Of a stretch of DNA of 62,000 nucleotides, positions 37,477 to 50,900 are shown piece by piece. Under the pieces are notes generated by a model. The model made no database searches. It had not been told where the DNA came from and saw only the letters and a list, made by a program, of their open reading frames with translations. Both the position numbers and the translations under genes were made by a program. This DNA is from Phoronis australis (Eukaryota; Phoronida; Phoronidae). The stretch covers positions 168,831 to 230,830 of the forward strand of contig NMRA01000148.1 in assembly GCA_002633005.1 (NCBI GenBank), in the 5' to 3' direction. Numbering within the stretch: the first letter of the stretch is position 1; each line of letters opens with the position of its first letter.

Positions 37477-40400
37477 GTATGGCAGATAAGCAAGATATCA
37501 CCGAGGAGTTCCTTTTGCAATGCTCTGGTTGTGCTAAGCTTTCTGATATCACCCAACTGAGGTAGGCCATGCCCCTGACTTCAAACATTCACATTGCTAT
37601 GACAGTGTCTACTACTTGTCCCACAAATTCTATTCAGTTGTTCCACTGTTCTTGCACATGTGGGTTAAAATCCCAGTCCACAAAATTCCATCTGCATTGT
37701 AAGTAAAATTAGTCTTTGTGTTCGTTGTGCACTGTCACAACAAACTCATGAGTGAAGTCATTTGCTTTGAAGAGTTTAATTTTAAACTAAAAAGATACTC
37801 ACTAAAAAGTTACAGAAAAGAATGTCTAAAGGAAATATATTGGTAACAATTATTTAGAGAACTATATTTTTTGAAAAATTCTAATTTTCCTCAGGTGGAG
37901 CCCAGTTGCGCATTTAATTTCCTCATAATTAACTCATGTGGGTTATCCCACGTGGGTGTTCGTGTTATCTTTTTGTGTTGCAATTAATTTCATTGTTATC
38001 AGTGTTCTCCACTACCTGCGTTGAGTTTGTCATGACGAGTTTTGGCTGACTTGCGATGTGTTCAAAAATTGATGCTAGTATAAAGTTTGGTATTAAGTTA
38101 TTTGGTATGGCTTAAAGAAATTCGTACATTTTGGACTTTCGGTAATAGTTCAGTGCTTTTACACTCACTTCCCATAGTACGGACATGGAGTTTCGATCAC
38201 ACACTTGAATTTTGTAATTTCAGTCTAATTTGAATTTTCTTTTGTCCTTATGAATTCTTTAAGACCAGTAAAATAGGTTATCAGTGTTCTCTACAATAGC
38301 AAATCTAAACTGGACTGCAATTACAAAATTCATGTCTGTGCTGTGGGGTTTTGTACTAGTGTGCATGTAAAGCATTGCAGTCAGTGTAGTGAACTGGTGC
38401 CAGAAATTCAATATGTAGGTGCTTATTTTTTGCCAAGTTTACAAAACTATAAAGTTTAACTTTCGTAAGTGGCCTATTTTTGATAGCCCTCAGTCAAAAG
38501 TGGATTATTTTTAAAAGAATTCCTAACAGCGTTTCAAAGAACAGTACGCTGAGTGTAGTACCGTCAGAGGTCCTGAAGTCGTGAGTGCCCTAAAGTCGTG
38601 AATGATCTTGTTTCCTCTTCTGCGCGGTCCCGAGATATCTGGCGTTGAAGTTTCCAGCGTTCGTCTGCTTACGAACGTCAAACGAATACCCGGACGTGTT
38701 GGTATTCACAATATGATAATAAACAGTGAGTGAGTGGCTTGTTTCTTCAAATGTGTCTTAAAAATGGCATATTTCACTAATCTACTTTTTGTGCATTTTC
38801 GTGATATATTTTCGAAAATAGTCATCGTTCGGATTTACTCAAACACGCGCTCCCAGGATAGCTTGAACAATGTATCAAAATGTCCCTGGGTCGATCAAGT
38901 TTTGTAAGGCCAAAGCAGTAATAGAGAGAGATAATTGATGCTGGGTTCTTAGCGTTTTACGTGAACAACCTCGTTGAAAACGTCTGTGCACATCAAAGTT
39001 GGGTGCAAAACACATAAAAATTTATTTCAGTTGAAACTGAATTAATAAACAATGCAATGCGTTTTTATGTCGTCTAGAGTAACTAAGCACTGTAGTTGAC
39101 TTGTGTGGTCTCACATTGTGCATTTCCATCTAAACGAAACGGTCACGACTTTAGGGCCTCATTCAAAATGACCGGCGACATTAGCGACCATTTCAAAACT
39201 CTGCTTACGGAGACAAACAAGGATTAAGATTGGTAAAACACGTATATTTGTGAAGGCTGAGATATGTCTATGACATCACATTCATAGTAGTTGCTAACGA
39301 ACATCGGGTAGTATGGCCATCAGCTGCTGATCATGCTTATGTTCACGACTTCAGGGCACTGGTGTCTATATGAAAGTTGAGTCCAATTGGTCATTGTTGA
39401 AATCTTGACCTTCCAAGGTTATTCAAATTTGAAAATTTTCCTACATGACATGAAGTTCATATAAATATGTAAATCTTGAACTGGCGTGGAAATTTAGATC
39501 AAAAACCCAGGAGCAGAAATCTTTTCTGACTTATGATTATAAGGTCACGTGATGTGGCCTGCAGGTCGCGAGCAGGCCAGATTTAAAAATTTGGGATAAC
39601 CTGAAGTTATAACTAACCTTTCAAATGCTCTAACCCGATGCTTATTTTTTCAAACTGGACGCAAGATAGAGCTGTCACGATGAAGTGCAAACTCTTTTCG
39701 TCAATACAGGGTTATACTTAGCCACTCGCCCAGTCGCCAATGCGAGTAAAAATGGTGCTGGGCGAGTAGAAGTCGACTTGTTGGTCGCCCAGGTGGCGAG
39801 CGAATTTTCAGAGTGCAAAAACACTATATCGTTTCCCAGACGAACATGAATAAATTTTCTCCTCGTGTTGTTTTTATCATGAATTTAAGGTTCAGTTTGG
39901 TCAGTGTGTCAATGCTCCAGCAGTAAAAAACATCAGCGCAGTGCGATCCTACAGATTCAGTAGATTTCACCTGTTACGCGATTCGTCTAGACAAAAGATG
40001 ACGGTGTGTGGTGGTGCACAAAGGAATTTGTGGACTAGTGTGAAACGAAGAAAAGGGGGGATATGCAGAAGACCTGTCCATGTGCTCACAGCAAGTGAAA
40101 TACCATATTTCTTGGAATTGATTTCTTATTGTAATGTACAATGTCATTTTAGCCAAAATTATTTAATAAATAATAACATTCGTCCTAACTAAGCGCCCAT
40201 GCCCTGCCCCCCACTCGTTTTCAGACTTCGCTAAAATAAGCGCCCAGTCCATGAACGTGTACATATGCGAAAAACGCCTTACCTGCTGTTCTAAAATTCT
40301 ACAGTAATGTCTTCAATTTATCAATAATATCCGACAGTCCTGAAAAATCATCTAGACCACGAGCCTCGCCGCTATGTCAGTATTTAGCCGTGGCTGTACA

Positions 40401-41950
40401 CTTCAAACTTCCACAGTGCTTCAAAAAGAACACCAAAGTTTTGCTGATCTTGCGAGGAAGGTGTCCCACTGTGATCAGGCCTTTCAGAACATACGCAGCA
40501 TACTTGTCAACGGGATTTCATTGTATCTTTCCTGCACAAATCTCCCTCAACAGGAATCCAGTTTATTTTGTACACGTGAAAACCACAAATCGGAAGTTGA
40601 CCAGTGTTAATGAGCACGTAGCCAAGAAGCGTGCGCTAGGGCCTACTTATATGTGGGCCTGCTACTCTGGCAAATGAACTCTGATGACACGCATGAAACC
40701 TGGGTATATCCCTGCAATAAGTTCAAACACATGGAGAACACAAGGTCTGATTTCCCGAAGTTTGTCCATTTCTGTTACCGCGGATATTCAGCGTGACTTT
40801 AACACACGCTTACGCAAATGGTGCGTTACGATGCATTGTGTGATGTGTTGATCATTTTTGCTTGTGCCTCCCTTCATTCTGTTTCTCTTGATGTTTGTAG
40901 CCTGGTAGACATGGGCCTAACCAGCATCCCTCACACCCTCCTCTCACAGCTAACTAGCCTGCAAACGTTAGACCTCTCTGGGAACCAGCTCTCGGTGTTA
41001 CCGCACAATCTGTGTCTGGTGCAGGTACGAACACTCACCGTCGAGGGCAACAAGTTTAAAGACGTTGAGTTTCTCCGCAGTTTCCCAGCATTGGAAGAGC
41101 TGTACATGGAGAACAATGAATTGACGGTATGTGCTGTTCTCAATCTTTATTCTTCACATTTTCTGAAGTTTGATTTTGAAAGCAGTCACGCAGTTGGAAA
41201 TTGTGCATGAGCTGGGCTTAGTTACATGTTCAAATTACACATACTGTATTTCTTACTGGTTTGACAGAAAGTATCAATTGCATCCCTCTGCCCTGATCTG
41301 TTTGGTTAATGTAGTTGACAGGGGAGTATTCTCTTGGGTCTTCAACTATTAATGTTCTTGTCTACACACTCCTATTGTATAGAATTTCCAAAAACAACTA
41401 ATCATGGTACTTAGGTATGTAACCTAACATGATTTTTTTAGGTTGAATATCTTGTATAACTTGTCATTTGAGAATGGAAGACGTTCGTCTTTCCTCCAAC
41501 TTGTGTTTGACTTAAGAGATTGCTGGCCAATCACGGAGTGTTTTTTGTGACTCAAGGCTTAGTGAGATAGTCTGAATTGATCACTCGAGGTATCAAGACA
41601 CCAACACTAAGCCAATCGCTAAGTGCTCCCATTCCCAATAATCCAGGAGTATCATCAGTTCAATACAAAAATTGGACCTCCGTTATCACCATTAATTGAT
41701 TCGCTTCAAGCAATCATCCGTTTGCACTTTCTGCACATAATTGTAACTTTATTTTCCTTGGATTTGTGTATCGTATCTTATTGATTTTATTCACTTCACA
41801 TGCCTTTCAATGTATTATGGTTGCTTTTTGCAGGCAGCTGACAAGTTGATAGCTGTCTCTTTGTGTCCCAAACTTCAAAGTATTAACAAGAGTCGAGCAG
41901 TGGCAGCGTATAAACTAGCCAACAACATCAAAGCTAAGTTAAAGCCTTTG
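37477..41950 (+). CDS. LRWD1: LRWD1 exons 1-3: N-terminus and leucine-rich repeats
   Basis: Exon 1 has the ATG two bases after the acceptor (MADKQDITEEFLLQC), so the 5' UTR begins in an upstream exon. Exon 2 (40901-41126) carries three LRRs: LQTLDLSGNQLSVLPHNL, VRTLTVEGNKFKDVEFL and LEELYMENNELT. Exon 3 gives the LRR cap region (LCPKLQSINKSRA). An open frame running into exon 2 from 40,818 is intron read-through. Confidence 0.92.
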
Positions 41951-44900
41951 GTATGTATTTTTTTGGTTTAGATGCAAGCTCTGTGTTGTCAAATGTATTT
42001 GCTCTTCAATTCTTGCTCTGATATATTCTCTTGAAATTTGTTACATGTGACAATTTTTGTGTAATTGAAACAATCTGATAATACGTTTATTTTAAAGCGT
42101 TTGTTAAAACAAAAGTCAGAATTCAAAGTTTGCTGAAAATTTACTGCCTAATCTTGGGATAAGTTCTGTGTGCGTTTTAGTATAATCTTTTGAAAATCAA
42201 CGTTTTCTTTTATGTTTATGTTTGGGACTCTGTGGTTTTTGTTTTATTATACAGACCATTAAACGTAATAAGACTGTGTACTGTTAGTTCAATGATTGCT
42301 TCAATGGAAAGATTTATAGCCGCTTACTTATGTTTGAAGTTTTCATTTCCAGCTTGACCTTATTAGTGTTACGGTTTGTGCGGAATGATCACTCTAACTC
42401 ACTTTGTTTTTAAAATATAACTTTAATGAAACTAATAAATCATGTTAAACTTGTTTAAATGAGAGTTCTTTATAAAGTTCCTGAAGCACCACACTGAACT
42501 AAATGTCAATGTCCCGACTCAAGTTAATTGAATTTAAAATTACTAGGCCCATGCTATACGATTACGAAATGGTTCCACTTTCCACTCGTGATTTGTCCTC
42601 TGAAACTGAAGTTGTTACACTGTTCACAGTCCGTCGAACTCGTACGGTGTCGCACAACAGTTTTTAAAGCCTTTTATTTCATAACAGCTGAGTTGACTGT
42701 CCTTCTCACACCACAAATCCACCGGACAATATTCCTGACAAACAAAATTGTGATTTCTTCTTGCGTCTTGTGCGTCTCCTTTTCTTTTCTGTGCGTGCGA
42801 CTTCCCAGAAGTTTTACCAGCGCCACCTGGTTAATATCGTTTGCTACAGCGCCACCACTCTCCTACGCAGCGAGTTAATGTTCACCAAATCCGATTCCTG
42901 ACAATAAGTCCTGTGTGCAAGTTCTGGTTCCCATTTTGTCAAGGGCCATACTCTCAGTTGTAGCTATTTTTCACCATAATTTTGACTGATTCACACTTCC
43001 TTAAACTGCTTCATGAACATGAGTCTTCATAGGGAATGTGGATAGCTGTTCAATTCCTGTTTGTCTTGGTGTTATAAAAGGCAAGATCATCCTTACAGTT
43101 ACTAGTCGCAGTCTGGACATATCAGCATTAACATCATGGACCTTTGGTGGAGTTATTCCTGTCATACTTTCTACTGTTTTTAAAAGTATCACTGCACATA
43201 GGAAGGCTGGAAAACATAATGTTTTCCGCATGTTTTCAGATCTTGAAAATCTGGGATGGGAAGTACACAGAAACATTCAAGCAAGGTCGAAGCCAACAAG
43301 AAGAGTCTAAATGCCTTGATCTGTTTGTGGAGGAAATCAACAAATTGTCTGCTGTCAGCGTCAATGAGGGGCTTTTTAAATATAGGGATTTTCTGGTGAG
43401 GAACAAATGATGCATTGGTTTTATGTGTGATCAGACTACAGTAATCTTACTTAGCATACAATGTTATCGATAAGTAAAATTTTATTTTGTCAAATTTCTT
43501 CACAAAAGTAGAGATTACGGAAATTTTAGCCCATTACTATTATGGTTTGCAGTGTGTAGATGTCATAAAATAACATTAGATAAATAAAAGTTTCCTTAAC
43601 AGGTAACAAGTCTTTGGAAAATGGAAAATAACAATTTTGGCAAATACGTTTTGTGTGAAATAAGTTGGGAATTATTGCAACAAGGCAAACAAAGTTCTGA
43701 CAGTATTAAAACGATCATCTGATGAATGTATGCTCTTTTTAGATGTCGAGACGTACATATTAGCAGAATATCATGGGGAGATAACTGCTATCAGTTAATT
43801 GCAAAGGAACTAGCCTGTACTGAGCGACTTGAACTTTACTTGGTGGTGTTAGTGTGACAACAGTCTTACCTGTAGAAATGCATGGAGTGAGACTGGCATT
43901 TGGAAAACAATTCTCCATTAGTACATTGAGCCAAAATAGTTTCACTTCTGCTTTGCTGGTACTCCTTCAATTTATAAAATGTTAATACCAGGTTAAAAGA
44001 TTGGTTTTTGCACCTCCCAGGTGACTCAATTCATTGAAAAAAAGAGGGCCTCCCCGGTGAACCCATCTCCAGCTAAGAAACTAAAGCCAAATCAAGACAA
44101 TGGCGCAAAAGGCCGAGTGAAAAAGAAAGCAGCTCATAAACTGTCGAAGAAGAATGCTAAGGAGACCAGTGATGAAGAGATGGAAAATAAAGAGGAGTTG
44201 TCGGACGAAGCCATCGCGAGACTGGTGAGTGTATCCTGGCTCGTACCATCTGGAAAAGGCGTGGGAATCATGGAAAAACCCAATGTACAAATTTGACCAC
44301 TTTTGGCATGTCATGTCACTTAAATTGGTGATTGGATTCGTGTGAAATTTTAGAGATTTCATGCTCTATTCAAACCCCTGTTAGGAATTCTTTTTAAAGT
44401 GTTCCATTTTTATGCGATTTACATGAAAAAACTCTGAAGAGTGAAACGAAAATGAATGGATAATTCTGAAAAATAGCAACTCTTTTTGAGGTTTCTTCTA
44501 ACATGAAAAATTTAGTCATGTTATTGGTTCCATTGTTTTGTGATGAAAGTGCTACCCACTTTTGTGCTAAATTAAAGACACAGTCACGTGACGTAAAGTA
44601 TTAATTCTTCTAGTAAATTTTTGTAGGTCAAAAGTGTCTGTCAAAGTCGTTGTCATCATCAGTATTGCAGAGAATTAGAAGAAGGGTCATAGTAGTACTT
44701 GTTTCATGATTGATCTGTGTTGAGTGCTTTTAGTGTCGTGGAAATGTCTTGGAATCTTGGCTTTGTTGTTAAACCTGTATATTACTGTATACTTGTATAA
44801 TTGTTATTTACTGGGGCCCTAGATGTGCACCCCTTTGTTTCATATTTACGTAAAAATATTAAGCCAGTTTATAATACTTAGTTCAGTCTTTCAAAAAAGA

Positions 44901-47900
44901 AAATCCACCTGAGACCTTCAGAAATAAACCAGGATTTTTACCCCATCACTTGACACGTCACGGCGTTTCCAGCTTTGTTTACCATTGTTTCCATCCCTGT
45001 GTATGAAATTTGTTTGAAATTGATACTGGCGGACATTTTTTGTTCTTTTAGTCAGTAAGCACCATTCTCAAAATAAATCAGGTGAAGACCAGTACCAGCT
45101 TGCTTAAGAAGTGTTCCCTTGGCAGTTATGATGTATGAAACATTAGTCATGTGACATTGTGTAACTGTCAGTATTGTACACCTTGTTCCAGTCTTATCAA
45201 CATGCTCGATATTGAAGGCAATGGTAGGACTGGCCATTTTTTTCAAATACCGTACAAGGCAAAATTAAAAGGACAAAATACTGTACCTCATGACAGCTAA
45301 ATCTGTTGAAAATTACTGATGATGATTATTTAGGTGGCAAAATTGTAATTACTGGATGGCTTAGCTGCCATACCAACTTTCATGTAAATTCCCCTAATTC
45401 CCCTTCATTCTCAGTCATCAGGGGAGACTACTCTGACGGTGAAGTCGGCTTCCGCCCAGCCATCGTGATGGGAAATTACAGTCGTTTTCTCCGAATACTT
45501 TTGGCTTGTAGTGTAAATGTTACTCCAATCGGCTTCTGCCCTGCCGATGTGACCGGGAATTCAGGTCATTTTGTCTGCATACTTTTGGCTTGTACTGTAC
45601 ATGTCTCTCCAATGACCTATTTCCTTGACTGAGTGCTCTTACACTAACTTATTTCGTCAAATGAACATTCATCTTTGACCTACTTACTCAATAACAATTG
45701 TTGCTGTGACGTTGAATGAATGTAACTGCAGTGACATATTTCATCAAATTAATGTTAGCGGAATTGACTTCTTTGCTCAAGTAGCCATCTTTCTTAGTTG
45801 CTCAAAATTTCTCATTTTACAGGCTCCTCTCCCCGATTACGAACCGTTCCTGTTTCTGCGGTGTCACTCAAAGGACAACGACCCCGGCGACTGTGACACG
45901 AAAGTGTGGCGGGCAGAATTCGAGCCGAGCACGGAGCGGCCAGGAGAGACCACTTCCATTGTAGCCACATGCGGCGGCGACTGCCTATGCCTGATTGACT
46001 GCAACACGGGCAAACTGATGAAGCGGTATAGGCAGCCAGGAGATGTGAGTAGGCGCAGTGAATGTTGTGTACAACCCTAGAAAAATGCACGAATTAGACT
46101 TGAGTTGGAATATCGTCTTTATGAAACAGCTGATCAGTTTCGTATGAAACTTTCACTGTTCTCCAAAACGATCTATGGAATTGTTTTTATAAAGTGTTCC
46201 ATTTTTACATGAGGGAGTGTCAAAAGGCTGACAGTTATAATCTATAGTTTTGACTTAATGCACAGACTTGTCTATAAGGTTCTACATAATTTCAAGGCAA
46301 GTTTGAATGATAGGATTCTGACCAAACTTCGCATTCCAATATCCCGTCTCTGTAATCACCTTGGGTAGAGATTACTGTAAAAAAATTTTAATTCGGGATC
46401 AAAAATAATTGTCTTATTTTCCACAGTTACTTTTGCTCATGTTGTTACAACACAGGAATATTACAATGTAGGATTACAGTGAATTAAACATTTATTTTTT
46501 TATTGAGTTTCATTGAGACATTACCCAAAGTAGAATTCTGCATTTCTGTTGTACTGCTTTTGAAACTAGAGAATTTTTATTGTTATGAAATTCTTGTTAC
46601 TAAGCCTAAAAGCTGTGATCAGATCTTCAACTGGTGCTGGCAAGGATTGCAAACCATAGTGAACGCGGGCCTGCTGTGGTATCAAGGTCAAAGAATTAAA
46701 ACTTTTACTCTCTAACATCATCAGGTGTTTATATGTAATTGCGTTGTTATAACTGAGATCTTTTCAGACTTAACGTTAGGTCACATGATTTGACCAACAT
46801 ATAGCCAGTATGAATACTCATAATCCTGTCCTGGAACTGCTAATTAATAGCATAATATTGTCATGTAAATATAGTTTTAGGATCATAACTTTTGTTTCCT
46901 TAATTTTGATCTGTTGCCTGAAAGGTGTTGATTTAAAAATCACTTTCTGTAAGTTGATTGGGTTTTCTGTTGAGATGTAGCCAAGGTTAAGCTAAAATGA
47001 AAAATATTCACATGTTGAGATGTGGCCAATGTTAAGCTGATATGAAAATGTTCACATGTTGAGATGTGGCCAATGTTAAGCTGATATGAAAAATGTTCAC
47101 CTGTTGAGATGTAGCCAAAGTTACATTTGATCTAGCCAATGTTAAGCTGACCTGAAAATATTCAGTTGTTGAGATGTACCCAATATAAGGTGGGACGCTA
47201 CGCTGATTTTTCAAATTTTCGTTAAATAAAAACCGATAAAGATAATTCTTTGATCTGAAAAGTATTTACCAATTTGGTGTATCGTTACAGCAATTTTATG
47301 TGGTCGCGTGGACAACAGTAAAAGTTAAAAGTGAAACTGGGTCTGTCTCAGCAAACATTTTAGCAACAGCAGGTACGTGGCACAAACATGAAATATAAAT
47401 ACTGTTATTTCAATGGCTGCGCTTGATTGATTTTTCTGGTTCCGCCGGGTCAAGCAACTAAGACATCTGATGTGTTTGTAAGCCACATGTTGTCAAAAAC
47501 CAATCAGATGTCTTAATGTGCTGACGCGGCAGAACTGATAAAGTCAATCTGGTGTATCCATTTACAGTCACTTAAGGCTGAATGAGTTAAGATTCACTGT
47601 TTCATAAAGCTCCTCCCCCTAGCAACCATCATGCTCCTGTTGCTGTCTAGTTACTTCTCACCTGCTCTTTACCTATCTAGGTGAGACAGGCACCATCTAT
47701 CTGATCCACCCATCACAGTGTGTGTGCTATGCCCAGCTCAAGAAGGGCGGACACAGTAAAGAGGTGGCTAGCCTGATGTTCCACCCACAGGAGAAGACTC
47801 TGCTTTTCAGTAAGTCTAGTAATACCGTGGCCGGAGACTGGGGTTAGTATCGTGTGACTAAACCAACAGTAGACGACAAACGCAATTGAACAAAATGTCG

Positions 47901-50900
47901 TTTCCGCATCACAAAGGGTATTAAGGATAACTCGTCACTTCCAGCAACTCTAATTGTGGATTCTACTTGTGCTCAGCTATTGTGATGGGGGAGTTGCACC
48001 TTCGTTCAGTCATTTGTAATGTTAGTTCCTTGGCATTTTGTCCAGTTAGTTTTTTTAGTGCTTGGGTTGTACTCCTGAAGGATCATGCACTGGGAAGTTG
48101 AGAAGACAGCATTATTCGCTCCTTTAAATTGTCACCATGTAACCAAATCTAGAAGTCTATACTTTTATTTGAATCACTTAAAGATCACAAGAAATGAGAT
48201 AAAATAAAACACAAAGTACATTTCACTTGTCTACAATATTTTGTCTGAAGTTGGTGAAATTTTTGTGTCACATTTTTGTGTTGCCCTGCTAGGTGGCGCT
48301 TCAGACAGGCAGATAATTCTATGGGACATAGACACACCGTCATTTCCTGATTACAAGACCAATTATAGGTAAGCCACTGATTCCAGTTTACGGTAGAGTG
48401 TATGTAGTATCTGTGACTTGATTGGAAGTCTCAAAGTTTTTAAAATATTTTACATGTCCTGTGGTATAACCTTTGCAACTCGAAATTGTGTTTGACATAT
48501 CCCATTCTACTTTTTGCAATCTCAAAGTGTATATTATTCTGTACTCTAGTATAGTATGGTTTACATGGATGATTGTTTAATCCGAGTTGCACCCCAGCAT
48601 TAATGCTGTAAGTTTGAGTCTGAAATAGCAATTTTAATTTCTTACTCGAAATCTGTAGTTTTTTCTCACGTTAGTTTCTCAAATTTAGGGGTCATCAAGT
48701 GCAAACTTGGATTAGATTGGACACTCGTCTGCATTAACCTAAATATATTCGAGCACAGAATAAAAGACAATTATTTTTAGTTTGGATTGAAATTGAATAG
48801 GCATGTGAATGATAATTTTGGTTTTAAGTACAAAGATTAGACTCCCAGTCCTTGGAGTTTTCTTTTAATTTTTATATTTTCTAAATGTCTGTGTTAAAAG
48901 GCCATTAATATGTTTTTCTTGTCTTCTCCGTCTGTAGAGTTCTCATGAAATTCCGTAGCCCGGGCGGTGACATTCTCAATATGATCTTCAACACTGAAAA
49001 CAACTGCCTTCTAGCTGGGTGTAGTGGAGGCTGTTTTGCCTGGAATCTCGCTGAGATATCCAAAGTCAAGCAGGCAAGGTTAGTGTCTCGTGTGTAAATC
49101 GACTTCGGTTGTAGTCACTTACAGGTGTTCCACATTTTGAGAACCAGTTTTCTCCACTGAATAACCAGCTGGTTATCAAAATCTGTGGTTATTAATGTCT
49201 GGGAGACTTGTGACTATTGCCTGATATTCACAAACTGGTGGCAATGAATAAAGATCCTCCTTTTGGCTTCTGAATAGATAGAGAGCAACCAAAAGTAGTT
49301 GGTTAGCAAGGTGGTATTCATATAACAAGGGACCCACGTGATGTACCTGATGTAGACATTTCTATGGAAGGGTCTCTTGCTTCTCTTACGACACATAGTG
49401 ATGTTCAAGTTCCCCATCCTTCAGTGAATTATGCCCTGCCAGTTATTAAAAATCCAATAAAATATTTTCCTTGGAAATTTGCACAAATTCAAGTAGTATC
49501 CAAACCATATGGATTAATGCTGTCATGCCTTTGTCATAGATTGCTAGTGGTGAAAATCTTATCTCTGGCAAGTTTCATTAGAAATACCACTTTAACCTTT
49601 GGAATTTAGCCGAAACTAGTGTCTGGTCATGTTCTTTGTGTAATGAAGATGTGGGACAGCTTGCTTGATAACAAATTCAAAATGGATGCCTTGTATAGCA
49701 TTTGTTCATCGTACAAAGGACATTTGCTCCTTGTTTATTCTTTTCAATGCGCTTTGATAGAAAAAATGTCCAAACTCTTTTTATGATAAAAAAATAATTG
49801 CAGGCGGTCTGATACACGTTGTACCAGGCATGCGCAGGCCTCGCATGTGGGACCATTGCACTGATCACCTGGAAATATTTTTATGCTTTATTGATATATG
49901 GTTTAAACCGAGCTGAGGAGCTAGATACCTGGCTCACGGGTTTAGCAGTGTGACCCGGTGGGACTTGAACCCACGACCTCGAGTAAAGAAAGCGGGCACT
50001 TATCAACCAGGCCACACTGCCTCCTCTTTCAAACTCTTTCCTTATATGTATGAATTTTAGACTGGTAACTCATGTGTTTGGGTCACTGGTATAATGTTTG
50101 ACAATTTAAAATGGTGCTGAATAAACTATTTATGTTACAGCACACCAGACTGTGAAGTGGTGTTGTCAGACAAAAGTCGAGTCGTAGACGGCCTAATACA
50201 AATCACAGATGATATTGTGGGTAGGTCATTTTTCAAGTTCGTTGTATTGGAATGATGATGCTATTTTTGTCATTTTATAATTTAGCTGCAGTACGCTTCG
50301 AAAAGTGTGCAGTTTGAAATTTTTGCCAATCATTTATGGAGTAAATTGTCCGCTTCTTGCCACAGAACAACTTACAGAATGACCATGTTTTATTAATTTT
50401 GGATTGTAAGGTCGACCCATCATTTTGGAGAAGGCATCCACTCTTATAACTACATATTGTTAACTGATTTCTCATTGAGTTGTCCCTAAAATAATTGGAT
50501 GATGAATCCTATGTTTTGCATTAGTTTGCATCCTAGCCAATCCTAGATGGAACAAATGTATGCAGTGCTCCTTTTGTACTAAGTTTGGTTTTACAGAAGG
50601 CCCTACATTAGGATTCGCAAAAAATTTGCAACTGATGACTTATCACATTTGGCACACTTAGATTTCATCAATATATAGACGCTGAGGTTGGCCAATAGTG
50701 AAATATATCAAATAAACACAGAAATTCTGTGTTTATTTGATATATTTCACTATTAGCCAACCTCAGTATTTATATATTTACTATATCTTCTTAACACATA
50801 CTGGTAAATTGCTAATTATATAATTGTCCCAATCTCGTGTGAAAAAGGCAAATCTCCGCTCATGGGATGTATGACAACAGTTGGCTGCAAACAGTAATTG

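Noticed and set aside
42528-42878. 116-codon gene in an LRWD1 intron
   Set aside because: No recognisable motif, no splice logic and repeat-like surroundings.
49945-50030. Functional tRNA gene on the minus strand (also the candidates near 19,424, 23,165, 26,550 and 50,914)
   Set aside because: Box A and box B words are present, but I cannot draw full acceptor and anticodon stems, and each lies in a repeat; tRNA-derived SINEs are more likely. A tRNAscan-SE run would decide.
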